Notes: generated by a model from the letters alone, not told the origin. Counted from the stretch's first letter, positions 1 to 6,831 are shown. The stretch: DNA of 7,214 nucleotides from Proteobacteria bacterium UBA664 (GCA_002299125.1 DBNU01000188.1:1-7214), one strand, 5' to 3'. Made by a program: numbers and translations.

Positions 1-396
1 CGCCGCGCGGAAGCCTCGGGCCGCGCGCTTGGACAGCTGCAGCAGTCCGTTCATGGCCTCGACGTAGGCGTTGCTGCGGTGATCGAGCATGCCCCTTACG
101 ACCGCGTGGAAGCGCCCTTTGAGCGCGCTGGCGAGCTTCTTGAAGGGCTCGAGCCGACAGCGTCGCGCCCAACTCAACCACGCCTGCAGTCCGCTGCTCG
201 CCAGCTCGACGTCGTTGTGCCGCCGCGCTTGCGCGTACACCTCGCGCAGCGCCATCTTCAGCCGCCAGGCCCGGGCACTTTTCAGCCGCGCACGCTGCAA
301 CCAGTACATAGTCTCGATCTGGCCGGTGCTCCAACTCGTGGGGTTGCGCCGCATGGCCCAGCACAGGTGCCGCAGCGCCGAGGTCCCGCCCGCGCC
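1..396 (-). mobile_element. ISL3-family transposase, C-terminal fragment (runs off left edge)
   Basis: The minus strand is open from about 396 to position 1 with no stop, and it reads as the C-terminal half of an ISL3-family DDE transposase. Recognisable blocks in order are a WAMRRNP-type segment (about 360-340), then LQRARLKSARAWRLKMALRE (300-241), then WLSWARRCRLEPFKKLASAL (180-121), then SNAYVEAMNGLLQLSKRAARGF (about 75-10). The glutamate in the VEAMNG block (codon at 60-58) should be the third catalytic acidic residue. The N-terminal zinc-finger/HTH region and the two catalytic aspartates are absent, because upstream of about 396 the DNA belongs to a different, AlbA_2-type gene. The piece therefore looks 5'-truncated and inactive. 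No terminal inverted repeat or target duplication is visible. The exact junction is uncertain by about 20 bp. The family assignment is recalled from conserved motifs and is fairly secure. Confidence 0.8.
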
Positions 397-560
397 CAGC
401 GCTTCGTTGCCCGACCGAACAGCAGCATGCCTTCGATGCTGGCGACCCGCTGCCCAGCGTTCTCCGTCATCAACTCGACATTCGCCATATCGTCGCGCTT
501 GAACTCGAGAGTCGAGTCCTGGCCGCTCTGCAGCAATTCAGCCAGTTCGCCAGGCGTCAT
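396..560 (-). pseudogene. AlbA_2 / Schlafen-like DNA-binding gene, broken remnant
   Basis: The gene opens with ATG at 560 behind a strong Shine-Dalgarno (GAGGAGAG at 572-565 on the minus strand). The first 25 or so residues, starting MTPGELAELLQSGQDSTLEFKRDD, match the N-terminus of AlbA_2-domain proteins, the RecG-like putative transcriptional regulators. In that family the LEFKRD segment leads into a long stretch of about 150-200 residues. Here it passes almost at once into TENAGQRVASIEGMLLFGRATKR, which resembles a later family segment (SIxGMLLFGRxPxR). I infer an in-frame internal deletion. After about position 396 the frame loses homology and the DNA is ISL3 transposase, so the gene is also cut off at its 3' side. 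It lies 47 bp downstream of the antiporter gene on the same strand. The N-terminal identity is fairly sure and the internal deletion less so. Confidence 0.65.
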
Positions 561-607
561 CGCCCTCTCCTCATTGATCCGCGAGCAGGTCGGTGCCGTT
601 CGAACCC

Positions 608-2326
608 TCAGCCGGGCCGGGTTGCCGTGCGCCGACCCCACGCTCGCGGTGGCGCGCGTTCCGGCATGAGTCCCTCCACCGCCTGCTGGGCGGCATCGTG
701 GAAGGGCAGCAGCACGCGATCAGCACCGGCCGCCGTCAGCGCCGGGGCCTCTTCTGATCGATGGGTGGCCACTGCCACCAGACCGGGGAAATCCCCGCGG
801 GCCAGGGTGTCGAGCAGCAGAAAGCGGGGGTCGTCCTGTTGGATGGTGCCGCGCGGCTGCCCGGAGAGCGTGCAGACCACCCAGGTGGCGCGGGCGAGTG
901 GCAGTGCGTTGACGAAGGCCGGATCGCTCGCATCGCCATAGACGGCATCCATCCCCATCTGCCGCGCCTGCCCCACCGCCTCGGGGCTGAAATCGACCAC
1001 CAGCACGCAGACACCGGCCCGGCGCAGCCCCGCCGCGATGGCGCGCCCGTAGCGCCCATGGCCGAAGACGATCACCTCGACATCCCGTTGCCGGCGACGC
1101 CGGCGGGCCAATGATTCCTCGCGGTAGGGCACCCGACGTTCGAAGGGAAGCAGGGCCGGTTCCAGCGCGTGATAGAGGCCTTGCGAGCCATTGATGGCGT
1201 ACACCGACACGGCAATCGAGGCGATGGCGACCAGCGTCACCACCCCGGAGACGGTGGCGTCGATGTGGCCGAGATCCCGCCCGAGGGCGACGAGGATCAG
1301 GGAAAACTCCGAGATTTGGGCCAGTGCGACCCCGGTCAGGAAACTGGTGCGCCGGCGAAAGCCCAGCAGGCCAAGTAGTGCCGTGACGATGAGCGGTTTG
1401 CCGAAAAGCACCAGGGCACAGAAGGCGATGGCGGGCCAGACGGCCGTGCCGAGCGCAGCCGGGTCGAGATCCGTGCCCAGGTCCACGAAGAAGAACAGCA
1501 GCAGGAAGTCGCGCACCGGGGCGAGGCGTGCACCCAGGGCGTCACGGAAGGGCGTGGACGCCAGGGTCACGCCCGCGAGCAGCCCACCGAGTTCCTTGCT
1601 GAGGCCGAGCGCCATGGCGATGGCCGCGAAACCCGCCGCCCAGGCGAGGGCGAAGGCCACCAGCAGCTCGGGTGCGCCAGCGAGCCGCCGCACCAGGGGC
1701 GCGGCACCGCGCCGCATGAAGAACACCAGCAGCGCGAGCAGCAGGGCACCGACACCGATGCCCTCGAGCAGGGCCAGGCCCAGTTGGCCGGCATCCAATT
1801 GCTCGAGTTCCCAGTCGAGGCTCGCGAGGGCCAGCATGGCCAGCACCACCACCAGGTCCTGCACGATGAGGATGCCGAGCGCCATGCGGCCATGCAGGGA
1901 TTCCGCCTCGTGGCGATCAGAGAGCAGTTTCACCACGATGATGGTGCTGGAGCAGGTCATCGCGAAGGCGAGGTAGAGCGAGGCCATGGCGTCGAAGCCG
2001 AGCAACTGAGCGAGCGCAAAGCCTGCGAGCGCCGTGACCGCCACCTGCAGCACACCCAGCAGGCCCGCGATGGCACCCATGCTGAGGATGAGTTCGAGGT
2101 CGAGCTTCAAGCCCACCAGGAAGAGCAGCAGGGCGATACCGAGCTGGGCCAGCAGCGCGGTGTGCTCGTTCACCTGCACCAGACCGAGCACGTCGGGTCC
2201 GGCCAGGACGCCGACGGCGATGAAGCTCACGATCACCGGCTGGCGCAGGAACAGGCCGACGAAGCCCGCGAGGGCGGCGGCGAAGGGCACCGCGGTGAGC
2301 TGGAGAAAGGGACTTTCGAGCCGCAC
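608..2326 (-). CDS. CPA2-family cation:proton antiporter with TrkA-N (RCK) domain
   Basis: This 572-residue inner-membrane antiporter exchanges K+ or Na+ for H+; the sequence does not fix the ion. Residues about 5-380 are hydrophobic, with roughly 12 membrane segments, and carry CPA2 hallmarks: LGIALLLFLVGLKLDL (62-77), a CSSTIIVVKLL segment (125-135), VQDLVVV (155-161, with D157 at the position of the KefC-type QD motif) and LLLFFFVDLGTDLD (275-288). After a basic linker (RRRRRQR, 408-414) comes a Rossmann TrkA-N domain with the nucleotide-binding GHGRYG (422-427) and an acidic residue D445 closing the second strand. It resembles KefB/KefC/YbaL but is shorter than KefB/C, and no RCK-C half is evident. 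The start is GTG at 2326: an in-frame TGA lies four codons upstream, and AGGAG (2343-2339) sits 12 nt away, a long spacing. It lies 42 bp after the GlcG-like gene, probably in one transcript. Confidence 0.93.
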   Translation of the reverse strand: MRLESPFLQLTAVPFAAALAGFVGLFLRQPVIVSFIAVGVLAGPDVLGLVQVNEHTALLAQLGIALLLFLVGLKLDLELILSMGAIAGLLGVLQVAVTALAGFALAQLLGFDAMASLYLAFAMTCSSTIIVVKLLSDRHEAESLHGRMALGILIVQDLVVVLAMLALASLDWELEQLDAGQLGLALLEGIGVGALLLALLVFFMRRGAAPLVRRLAGAPELLVAFALAWAAGFAAIAMALGLSKELGGLLAGVTLASTPFRDALGARLAPVRDFLLLFFFVDLGTDLDPAALGTAVWPAIAFCALVLFGKPLIVTALLGLLGFRRRTSFLTGVALAQISEFSLILVALGRDLGHIDATVSGVVTLVAIASIAVSVYAINGSQGLYHALEPALLPFERRVPYREESLARRRRRQRDVEVIVFGHGRYGRAIAAGLRRAGVCVLVVDFSPEAVGQARQMGMDAVYGDASDPAFVNALPLARATWVVCTLSGQPRGTIQQDDPRFLLLDTLARGDFPGLVAVATHRSEEAPALTAAGADRVLLPFHDAAQQAVEGLMPERAPPRAWGRRTATRPG

Positions 2327-2368
2327 GGGTCCGGATCACTCCTGCCCGGGGCGGGTCCGGCGGGATGG

Positions 2369-2779
2369 TCAGTCTGCGATGGCCCGCACGGCGGCCTCGG
2401 CGATGGCGTCGTCCTCATCCGGACTGCCCCCGCCGACACCGATGCCGCCGATCACGCGTCCACCCCGCGTGAGTGGATAGCCACCCGGTGAGGGCAGGGC
2501 GCGCCCGCCGGTGACGGCCGGCAGCGAGAACCAGAGCAGCGGGTTGGAATCGCGTGCAGCGGCCACCTCCGAGGTGGCACGACGGAAGGAGGCGGCGGCC
2601 ACCGCCTTGGCCTGGGAGGTCTCGACCGTGAGGAAGCCGGCACCGTCCTGGCGTTGCAGCGCCACCAGCCGCCCCGCCTCGTCCACCACCGCGACACTGA
2701 AGGGCTTGCCGAAGCTGCGGGCATGGGCAAGCGCCGCATCGACGGCACGGCAGGCGAGTTCGAGGGTGAGATCGATCAT
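2369..2779 (-). CDS. GlcG/HbpS-family (heme-binding/degrading domain) protein
   Basis: This 136-residue protein belongs to the GlcG/HbpS family, also called haem-degrading or DUF336. Visible family features are FSVAVVDEAGRLVALQRQDGA (27-47), a helical segment with TSQAKAVAAASFRRAT (54-69), and the C-terminal block GGYPLTRGGRVIGGIGVGGG (99-118) followed by DEDDAIAEAAVRAIAD. There is no signal peptide, so the protein is probably cytosolic. Known members act as glycolate-operon accessory proteins or as haem/redox sensors, but the actual substrate cannot be read from this sequence. I chose ATG at 2779 (GGAG six nt upstream) over a TTG start at 2812, because family homology begins there and the extra 11 residues look non-coding. 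It is preceded by a good promoter and followed after 42 bp by the antiporter gene. Confidence 0.9.
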   Translation of the reverse strand: MIDLTLELACRAVDAALAHARSFGKPFSVAVVDEAGRLVALQRQDGAGFLTVETSQAKAVAAASFRRATSEVAAARDSNPLLWFSLPAVTGGRALPSPGGYPLTRGGRVIGGIGVGGGSPDEDDAIAEAAVRAIAD

Positions 2780-2819
2780 GGCGGGTCTCCGGCGCAGGAC
2801 TTCAGGGGGCAAGGGTGCG

Positions 2820-2849
2820 ATTCTTCGAGGCCGTGCCGGGCGCTGTCAA
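2820..2849 (-). promoter_or_regulatory. Sigma70-like promoter for the GlcG-like/antiporter operon
   Basis: Reading the minus strand, a perfect -35 box TTGACA (2849-2844) is followed after 18 bp by AAGAAT (2825-2820), a 4/6 match to the -10 consensus. The predicted start near 2812 leaves a leader of about 33 nt before the ATG at 2779. The box lies in the 107-bp gap after the YyaL-type gene, one of the more AT-containing spots in a GC-rich window. It implies that the GlcG-like and antiporter genes can be transcribed independently of the upstream genes. The call rests on consensus match and position only. Confidence 0.55.
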
Positions 2850-2886
2850 TTGCAGCGCGGCTGCGCGTTCGGCCCCGGGCCCTCAC

Positions 2887-4950
2887 TCAGTCCGCAAGCA
2901 TCCCGAGCAGGGCCGCACGCGAGGTCACCGGTGCACTGCAGGCCGTGCCGCGACAGACCCACGCGGTGGTGTGCCCGGCTGATGGGTAGGCGGCCAGCGC
3001 GCCGGGCTGAGGTGCCCAGTCGGAAGGCAGCGCAAGGATGTCGCGCCCGGCGAGGTGCCGACCCTGGGCGGCGGCACGCCAGTCGGCGAGTTCGGCCGCG
3101 TCGGGCCCGCGCAGCACGATGACCTCGGGTGGTTCCAGGCAGAGCGCGAGGGCCGGCAGCAGCGCCGCGTGGGCACCTGGCATCTGCAGCAGGCCCTGAC
3201 CCGCGGCACGGACGGCGCGCTCCCCGGCGGTGATGAGGCGTGCTTCGCCGAGCCAGTGACCGAGCCGCAACAAGGCCTCCGCGGCCACGCCGTTGCCGCT
3301 CGGCAGGGCATCGTCGGTGAAGCTTCGCGGGCGCTGGATGAGTCGCTCGTGATCGTGGGCCGTGAACAGGAAACCGCCAGCCGCGCGGTCCTCGAAGTGT
3401 TCGAGCAGCGCCTCGGCCAACTGGAGCGCGAGGGGGATGTCGCCCGGCACCGGGGCGAGGGTCGCCAGATCCAGCACGGCCGCGAGCAGGAAGGCGTGAT
3501 CGTCGAGGTACCCCGGCCCTGCGGGTCGGCCATCCTTGCAGCCCGCAAGCAGCCGCCCGTCCCGCCAGACCTGCTGCTGCAGGAAGTCGAGACCGGCACG
3601 AGCGGCGGCGAGCGACTCGGCCCCCGGTTGCGGGCGCCAGCGTGCATGGCTGGTCAAGCCGCGGATCATGAGCGCGTTCCAGGCGGTCAGGATCTTGTCA
3701 TCTCGGCCGGGCGGGACGCGCTCTGCGCGGGCCGTGAGCAGGCTCTGGCGACAGATCGCCAGGCGTTCCTCCACGCGCGCGAGCGGCAGACCGGTCTCCT
3801 CGGCGAGCTGGGTCGCCGGCGTGGCCAAGACCAGATGCCAGGCACCTTCGAAGTTGGGCGGGCGGTCGAGGCCCCAATGACGGGCGCAGAGGGAGAAGTC
3901 TTGCGCAGCGAGCAGGCCAGCCATTTCCGCCCGGTCCCAGACGTAGTAGCGCCCCTCGTGGCCCTCGCTGTCAGCGTCGAGACTCGAGGCAAGGCCACCA
4001 CCTGGCAGACGCATGGCGTCCAGTACCCAGGCGGCGCAGGCATCCGCGGTCTCTGCGTAGAGCGGATCGCCGGTCAGCGCCCAGGCCTCGGCATACAGAC
4101 CGAGGAGGGGGCCGTTGTCGTAGAGCATCTTCTCGAAGTGCGGGATGGCCCAGCCCGCGTCCACGGCGTAGCGCGCGAAGCCGCCGCCCAGTTGATCGCG
4201 GATGCCGCCCTCGGCCATGCGGGTGAGCGTGGTGAGCGCCATCGCCAGTGGTTCATCCGCGGGCAGGGCGCGCTGTGCGCGGCGCTGGTGCTCACGCAGC
4301 AGAAAGCCGAGGTTGGCCGGGTGGGGGAACTTCGGTGCGCCGCCGAAGCCGCCATGGACCGGGTCGAAGCTGGCCGCGAGTTCGCGCGTGGCGGCCTCGA
4401 GCGGGGCCTCCGTGAGTGCGCCCGCCAGGGGCGGCTCTGCGTGCGCCAGATCCTCCAGTGCCGCGCGCAGGCGTTCGTTCTGGTTGCGCAGTTCGGGCAG
4501 ACGCTCACGATAGAGCCGATCCACGTGCAGCAGCAGTTGCTGGAAACCGGGCAGCCCGTAGCGCGACTCGCGCGGAAAATAGGTGCCGCCGAAGAAGGGC
4601 ACCTGATCGTCATGCGTGAGGAACAGTGTGAGCGGCCAGCCGCCGGGACGACGCATGAGCAACTGGTGCGCGAGCTGGTGCACGCGATCCAGATCCGGAC
4701 GCTCCTCGCGATCCACCTTCACGTTCACGAACAGACGGTTCATCAGCGCGGCGGTCTCGGGGTCCTCGAAGGACTCGTGCGCCATCACGTGACACCAATG
4801 ACAGGCGGAATAGCCGATGGACAGCAGGATCGGGCGGCCGCTCGTGCGCGCCCGGGTCAGTGCCTCCGGCCCCCACGGCAGCCAGTCCACCGGATTGTCG
4901 GCGTGTTGCAGCAGATAGGGACTGAGGGCGTCGGCGAGGGCGTTCGGCAT
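2887..4950 (-). CDS. YyaL/DUF255 family thioredoxin-domain protein (SPATA20-like)
   Basis: This 687-residue protein is of the usual length and architecture for the DUF255/YyaL family. Residues about 1-165 form a thioredoxin-like domain (Thioredox_DsbH), with NPVDW (19-23), SACHWCHVMAHESF (48-61; redox pair C50 and C53), VKVDREERPDLD (77-88), GGWPLTLFLT (103-112) and FFGGTYFPRES (119-129). The remainder resembles an (alpha/alpha)6 barrel of the N-acylglucosamine 2-epimerase type, with GGGFARYAVD, PHFEKMLYDN, SSLDADSEG and PGRDDKILTAWNALMIRGL segments, ending in a CRGTACSAPV block. The biochemical function of the family is poorly defined; a redox or sugar-related role is only suggested by the folds. 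I chose ATG at 4950 because homology starts at once after it. The frame stays open a further 125 codons upstream, but that stretch overlaps the GAF gene and shows no homology. The Shine-Dalgarno is weak. Confidence 0.93.
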   Translation of the reverse strand: MPNALADALSPYLLQHADNPVDWLPWGPEALTRARTSGRPILLSIGYSACHWCHVMAHESFEDPETAALMNRLFVNVKVDREERPDLDRVHQLAHQLLMRRPGGWPLTLFLTHDDQVPFFGGTYFPRESRYGLPGFQQLLLHVDRLYRERLPELRNQNERLRAALEDLAHAEPPLAGALTEAPLEAATRELAASFDPVHGGFGGAPKFPHPANLGFLLREHQRRAQRALPADEPLAMALTTLTRMAEGGIRDQLGGGFARYAVDAGWAIPHFEKMLYDNGPLLGLYAEAWALTGDPLYAETADACAAWVLDAMRLPGGGLASSLDADSEGHEGRYYVWDRAEMAGLLAAQDFSLCARHWGLDRPPNFEGAWHLVLATPATQLAEETGLPLARVEERLAICRQSLLTARAERVPPGRDDKILTAWNALMIRGLTSHARWRPQPGAESLAAARAGLDFLQQQVWRDGRLLAGCKDGRPAGPGYLDDHAFLLAAVLDLATLAPVPGDIPLALQLAEALLEHFEDRAAGGFLFTAHDHERLIQRPRSFTDDALPSGNGVAAEALLRLGHWLGEARLITAGERAVRAAGQGLLQMPGAHAALLPALALCLEPPEVIVLRGPDAAELADWRAAAQGRHLAGRDILALPSDWAPQPGALAAYPSAGHTTAWVCRGTACSAPVTSRAALLGMLAD

Positions 4951-5027
4951 GACTGGGGCCGCCTGGAGAGACGAGATGCCCGGCAGTGTGAACCCCGGGG
5001 CGCAGGCGAGCCAGAGGGGCTGGAGTC

Positions 5028-5045
5028 CCGCCCGCACCCGGGCGG
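5028..5045. repeat. GC-rich hairpin between the GAF and YyaL genes (REP-like)
   Basis: A perfect 7-bp inverted repeat, CCGCCCG (5028-5034) and CGGGCGG (5039-5045), closes a 4-nt loop. On the minus strand it is followed by GGACTCCAG, recalling the GGAATCCAG that ends the common 'VIPAKAGIQ' class of short palindromic repeats. It lies 22 bp after the stop of the GAF gene and 78 bp before the YyaL-type start. No T-tract follows, so it is a poor intrinsic terminator. It may act on mRNA stability or attenuate read-through. The hairpin is seen directly; the repeat-family link is inference. Confidence 0.5.
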
Positions 5046-5060
5046 CAGATCCGGCACTAC

Positions 5061-5726
5061 CTATGGGATCCCGGCCCGCGCCGGAATGATGACCTGCATC
5101 GGGGCACGCGGATCGTAGCCCAGACGCTCCGCGATCACCTGACCGTACAGCTCGAAGACCTGCCGCTGCCACGGGGCCCAGTTGCGAGGATCGGGATAGG
5201 ATACGTTCAGCACGCCGAGCACCCTCGGACCGGCGATCAGGGGTACGCACACGAGTGCACGCGGCGGACGGGGACACGAGTCGACGGCGAGATAGCGTGG
5301 TTCGCCCCGCACATCCCGCACGCACAACGTGACCCGCTCGAGCGCGGCATGACCCATGATCCCCTCGCCCAGGCGGAAGACCCGCGGCGGGCCGATGGGG
5401 CCGGTGTCATCGCGCAGACCGGCCCCCGCGTCACCCAGGCTGGCACCGGCGGCGCAGGTCAGAAGGCCGGCACGAAGCACGAAGACCGAGCAGCGCGTGA
5501 CCTCGTGACTGCGCAGCAGCACACGCATGCTCTGGCCGAGCAGGTCCTGGGCTTCGAGGTCGCGCGGGATGCTCAACAGGAGCCGCAGGCTGGCAAGCGA
5601 ATCGATGAGGCCCAGGCAGTTGCGCGCCAGATCGCGTTCCAGGGCACTTCGCGGGGCATGGGCATGGTGCCCATCGAAGGCCCCTGGAGACTCGATCGGC
5701 TGGTGGTGTGGGTCGTCGAAGTGCAT
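5061..5726 (-). CDS. GAF-domain protein with repeat-derived C-terminus
   Basis: This 221-residue cytosolic protein contains a single GAF domain at about residues 35-205. Support comes from a leading helix (LARNCLGLIDSLASLRLLL), the CSVFVLRAGLLTCAAGAS strand pair (79-96), FRLGEGIMGHAAL (117-129) and ALVCVPLIAGPRVLGVLNVSY (157-177), the typical strand that ends many GAF domains. GAF domains bind small molecules or sense redox state; the ligand here is unknown. The N-terminus is histidine-rich (HH at 7-8; H20, H21, H23) and there are six cysteines, so metal or redox sensing is possible but unproven. There is no output domain. I chose ATG at 5726 (GGAG 8 nt upstream) over TTG at 5759. The last residues, VIIPARAGIP and the TAG stop, are encoded by a palindromic repeat. 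The gene lies 110 bp before the YyaL-type gene and 166 bp after the HDOD gene. Confidence 0.85.
   Translation of the reverse strand: MHFDDPHHQPIESPGAFDGHHAHAPRSALERDLARNCLGLIDSLASLRLLLSIPRDLEAQDLLGQSMRVLLRSHEVTRCSVFVLRAGLLTCAAGASLGDAGAGLRDDTGPIGPPRVFRLGEGIMGHAALERVTLCVRDVRGEPRYLAVDSCPRPPRALVCVPLIAGPRVLGVLNVSYPDPRNWAPWQRQVFELYGQVIAERLGYDPRAPMQVIIPARAGIP
5068..5087. repeat. REP-like palindrome forming the 3' end of the GAF gene
   Basis: On the minus strand ATTCCGGC (5087-5080) pairs with GCCGGGAT (5075-5068) across a GCGG loop: 8 bp with one G-T pair. The sequence GTCATTCCGGC...GCCGGGATCC follows the pattern of the widespread short repeats (GTCATTCCCGC...GCGGGAATCCAG) that read as 'VIPAxAGIQ' when translated. 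Here it is translated as VIIPARAGIP, the extreme C-terminus of the GAF protein. Together with the hairpin at 5028-5045 it forms a two-stem array of BIME-like appearance. Confidence 0.65.
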
Positions 5727-5832
5727 CGGTGCTTCTCCGCTGCCTCGAGGCTTTGCCAAGGTTCATCCTGGTCATGCGCACACTGCTTGTTGCTGCCGAT
5801 CCCGTCATCGTCCTGGCATCGAGCCTACCTGC

Positions 5833-5872
5833 CCCGGACCAGCATCGATCCGCGCCGTGGGCGCAATCCGGG
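5833..5872. repeat. Nested palindromic element in the HDOD-GAF gap (REP-like)
   Basis: The 166-bp gap between the HDOD stop and the GAF start holds a compound inverted repeat. Outer arms CCCGGA (5833-5838) and TCCGGG (5867-5872) enclose an inner 5-bp stem GCGCC (5852-5856) and GGCGC (5860-5864). On the minus strand it begins GTAGCCCGGATTGCGCC, close to the GTAGCCCGGAT... repeats found in many gammaproteobacterial genomes. It starts about 20 bp after the HDOD stop, so it may end or protect that transcript. The rest of the gap shows no gene and no convincing promoter for the GAF gene. The stems are seen directly; the repeat family is inference. Confidence 0.45.
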
Positions 5873-5892
5873 CTACCCGCACTGGAGAAGCG

Positions 5893-6798
5893 TCAATGCA
5901 CGGGGACGCAGCACTCGACCAGCCGGAAGCAACGCTCGGCCACGGCGGCAGGGACAGCCCCGGCACCGGTCCGGGCTGAGGTGCCCTGCGGTGGTCGCGC
6001 TGCGTCGCCGTTGCCGGTGTCGGGTGCTGTCGTGGCAGAGTTTTCGAGTCCCGGTCGTGCGGTTTCCCACCACTGGCAGGCACGCTCGTGCGCCTGCTCG
6101 ACGATGGGCCGTAGCTGTACTCCATCCACGCTGCAGGTTGGTGTCCTCCCGCCGACCTCGGCGATGAGTCCAGGCAGCTTCCAGCGCCCCACGATCACCT
6201 CCAGGGCCTGCCGGTGATCGATGCCGATCTCCATGCGCAAGGCGGCCGACAATGGCAGGTCCTCCGTGCGGCGGCATAAAGCGACCCCGGTCGGCTGCGG
6301 TGCCACGTGCACGAGCGTCAGCAGCCCCAGATTCCGCAGCAGGCCACAGATCTCGAGCCCTCCCGGCGGTGCTTCGTAGCCGGTAGGCAGGTACGCGCGG
6401 TCGGTGGCCAGATGGGCAGTGAGCAGGGCCGTGGTCCAGTAGCGCCGCAGATCGAAGGGGTGGCAGCGGCGTACATCGAAGCAATCGCTCATGGCCATGG
6501 ACAGGGCCAGATTTCGTGCAAGGTCGAAGCCCAGTACGTTCATGACCGCACTGCGCACCTCGAACACGGGCCGCGGCAGGGCGAAAAAGGCCGAGTTCGC
6601 GACGCCGAGCAGGCGTGCAGTCAACGGCGGATCGCTCGCGATCACCTTGCAGAGTCGCTCCGCCGCTGCCGCCGGGTCCTGGGCACTGACGGTCTCGAGG
6701 CAGCGCAGCGCGGTCTGCGGCAGGGCCAGGTACTGGAGCCGGGAGATGAGTGCGTGCGCATCACCCGCCGTGGGTTGCGGCAAGACGGTCGCTGACAT
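5893..6798 (-). CDS. HDOD-domain protein (putative signalling/regulatory)
   Basis: This 301-residue cytosolic protein has an HDOD domain at about residues 18-215. It shows the family pattern LPQTALRCLETVSAQDP (26-42), AERLCKVIASDPPLTARLLGVANSAFF (46-72), VRSAVMNVLGFDLARNLALSMAM (81-103), GLLRNLGLLTL (152-162) and GIDHRQALEVIVGRWKLP (192-209). HDOD domains are non-catalytic relatives of HD phosphohydrolases; members take part in signalling, motility and stress regulation, usually without known enzyme activity. Here the helix that would carry the His-Asp pair reads LRN, consistent with loss of catalysis. Residues about 240-301 are a low-complexity, Ala/Pro/Gly-rich tail. No GGDEF, EAL or receiver domain is fused to it. 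ATG at 6798 has GGAG five nt upstream. The frame continues open across the divergent lgt gene, but that part has no homology. Confidence 0.88.
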   Translation of the reverse strand: MSATVLPQPTAGDAHALISRLQYLALPQTALRCLETVSAQDPAAAAERLCKVIASDPPLTARLLGVANSAFFALPRPVFEVRSAVMNVLGFDLARNLALSMAMSDCFDVRRCHPFDLRRYWTTALLTAHLATDRAYLPTGYEAPPGGLEICGLLRNLGLLTLVHVAPQPTGVALCRRTEDLPLSAALRMEIGIDHRQALEVIVGRWKLPGLIAEVGGRTPTCSVDGVQLRPIVEQAHERACQWWETARPGLENSATTAPDTGNGDAARPPQGTSARTGAGAVPAAVAERCFRLVECCVPVH

Positions 6799-6831
6799 GT
6801 GAACTCCGTATCGCGCCGAATGGATGTCGCC

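Noticed and set aside
561..607. Possible terminator or promoter between the antiporter gene and the AlbA_2 remnant
   Set aside because: I see only the AlbA_2 Shine-Dalgarno and a short TTCGAA palindrome; no stem with T-tract and no convincing promoter boxes.
79..669. 196-codon plus-strand frame in the IS/AlbA_2 region
   Set aside because: It lies opposite the recognisable ISL3 transposase and AlbA_2 segments and has no homology of its own.
1784..2491. 235-codon plus-strand frame opposite the antiporter
   Set aside because: It has a highly biased His/Glu/Gln-rich composition typical of the antisense of a membrane-protein gene, with no domain recognised.
2852..2864. Small hairpin GCAGC-GCG-GCTGC after the YyaL-type gene as a terminator
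   Set aside because: The stem is only 5 bp with no T-tract, and it lies right beside the TTGACA box; too weak to call.
3055..5118. 687-codon open frame on the plus strand opposite the YyaL-type gene
   Set aside because: It is antisense to a strongly supported family gene, its translation shows no recognisable domain, and long antisense frames are expected in GC-rich DNA. Its length equal to the sense gene is coincidence.
4951..5325. N-terminal extension of the YyaL-type protein by 125 codons
   Set aside because: It overlaps the GAF gene and the hairpin repeats, has no homology, and DUF255 proteins begin at the MPNxLAxxxSPYLLQH-type start found at 4950.
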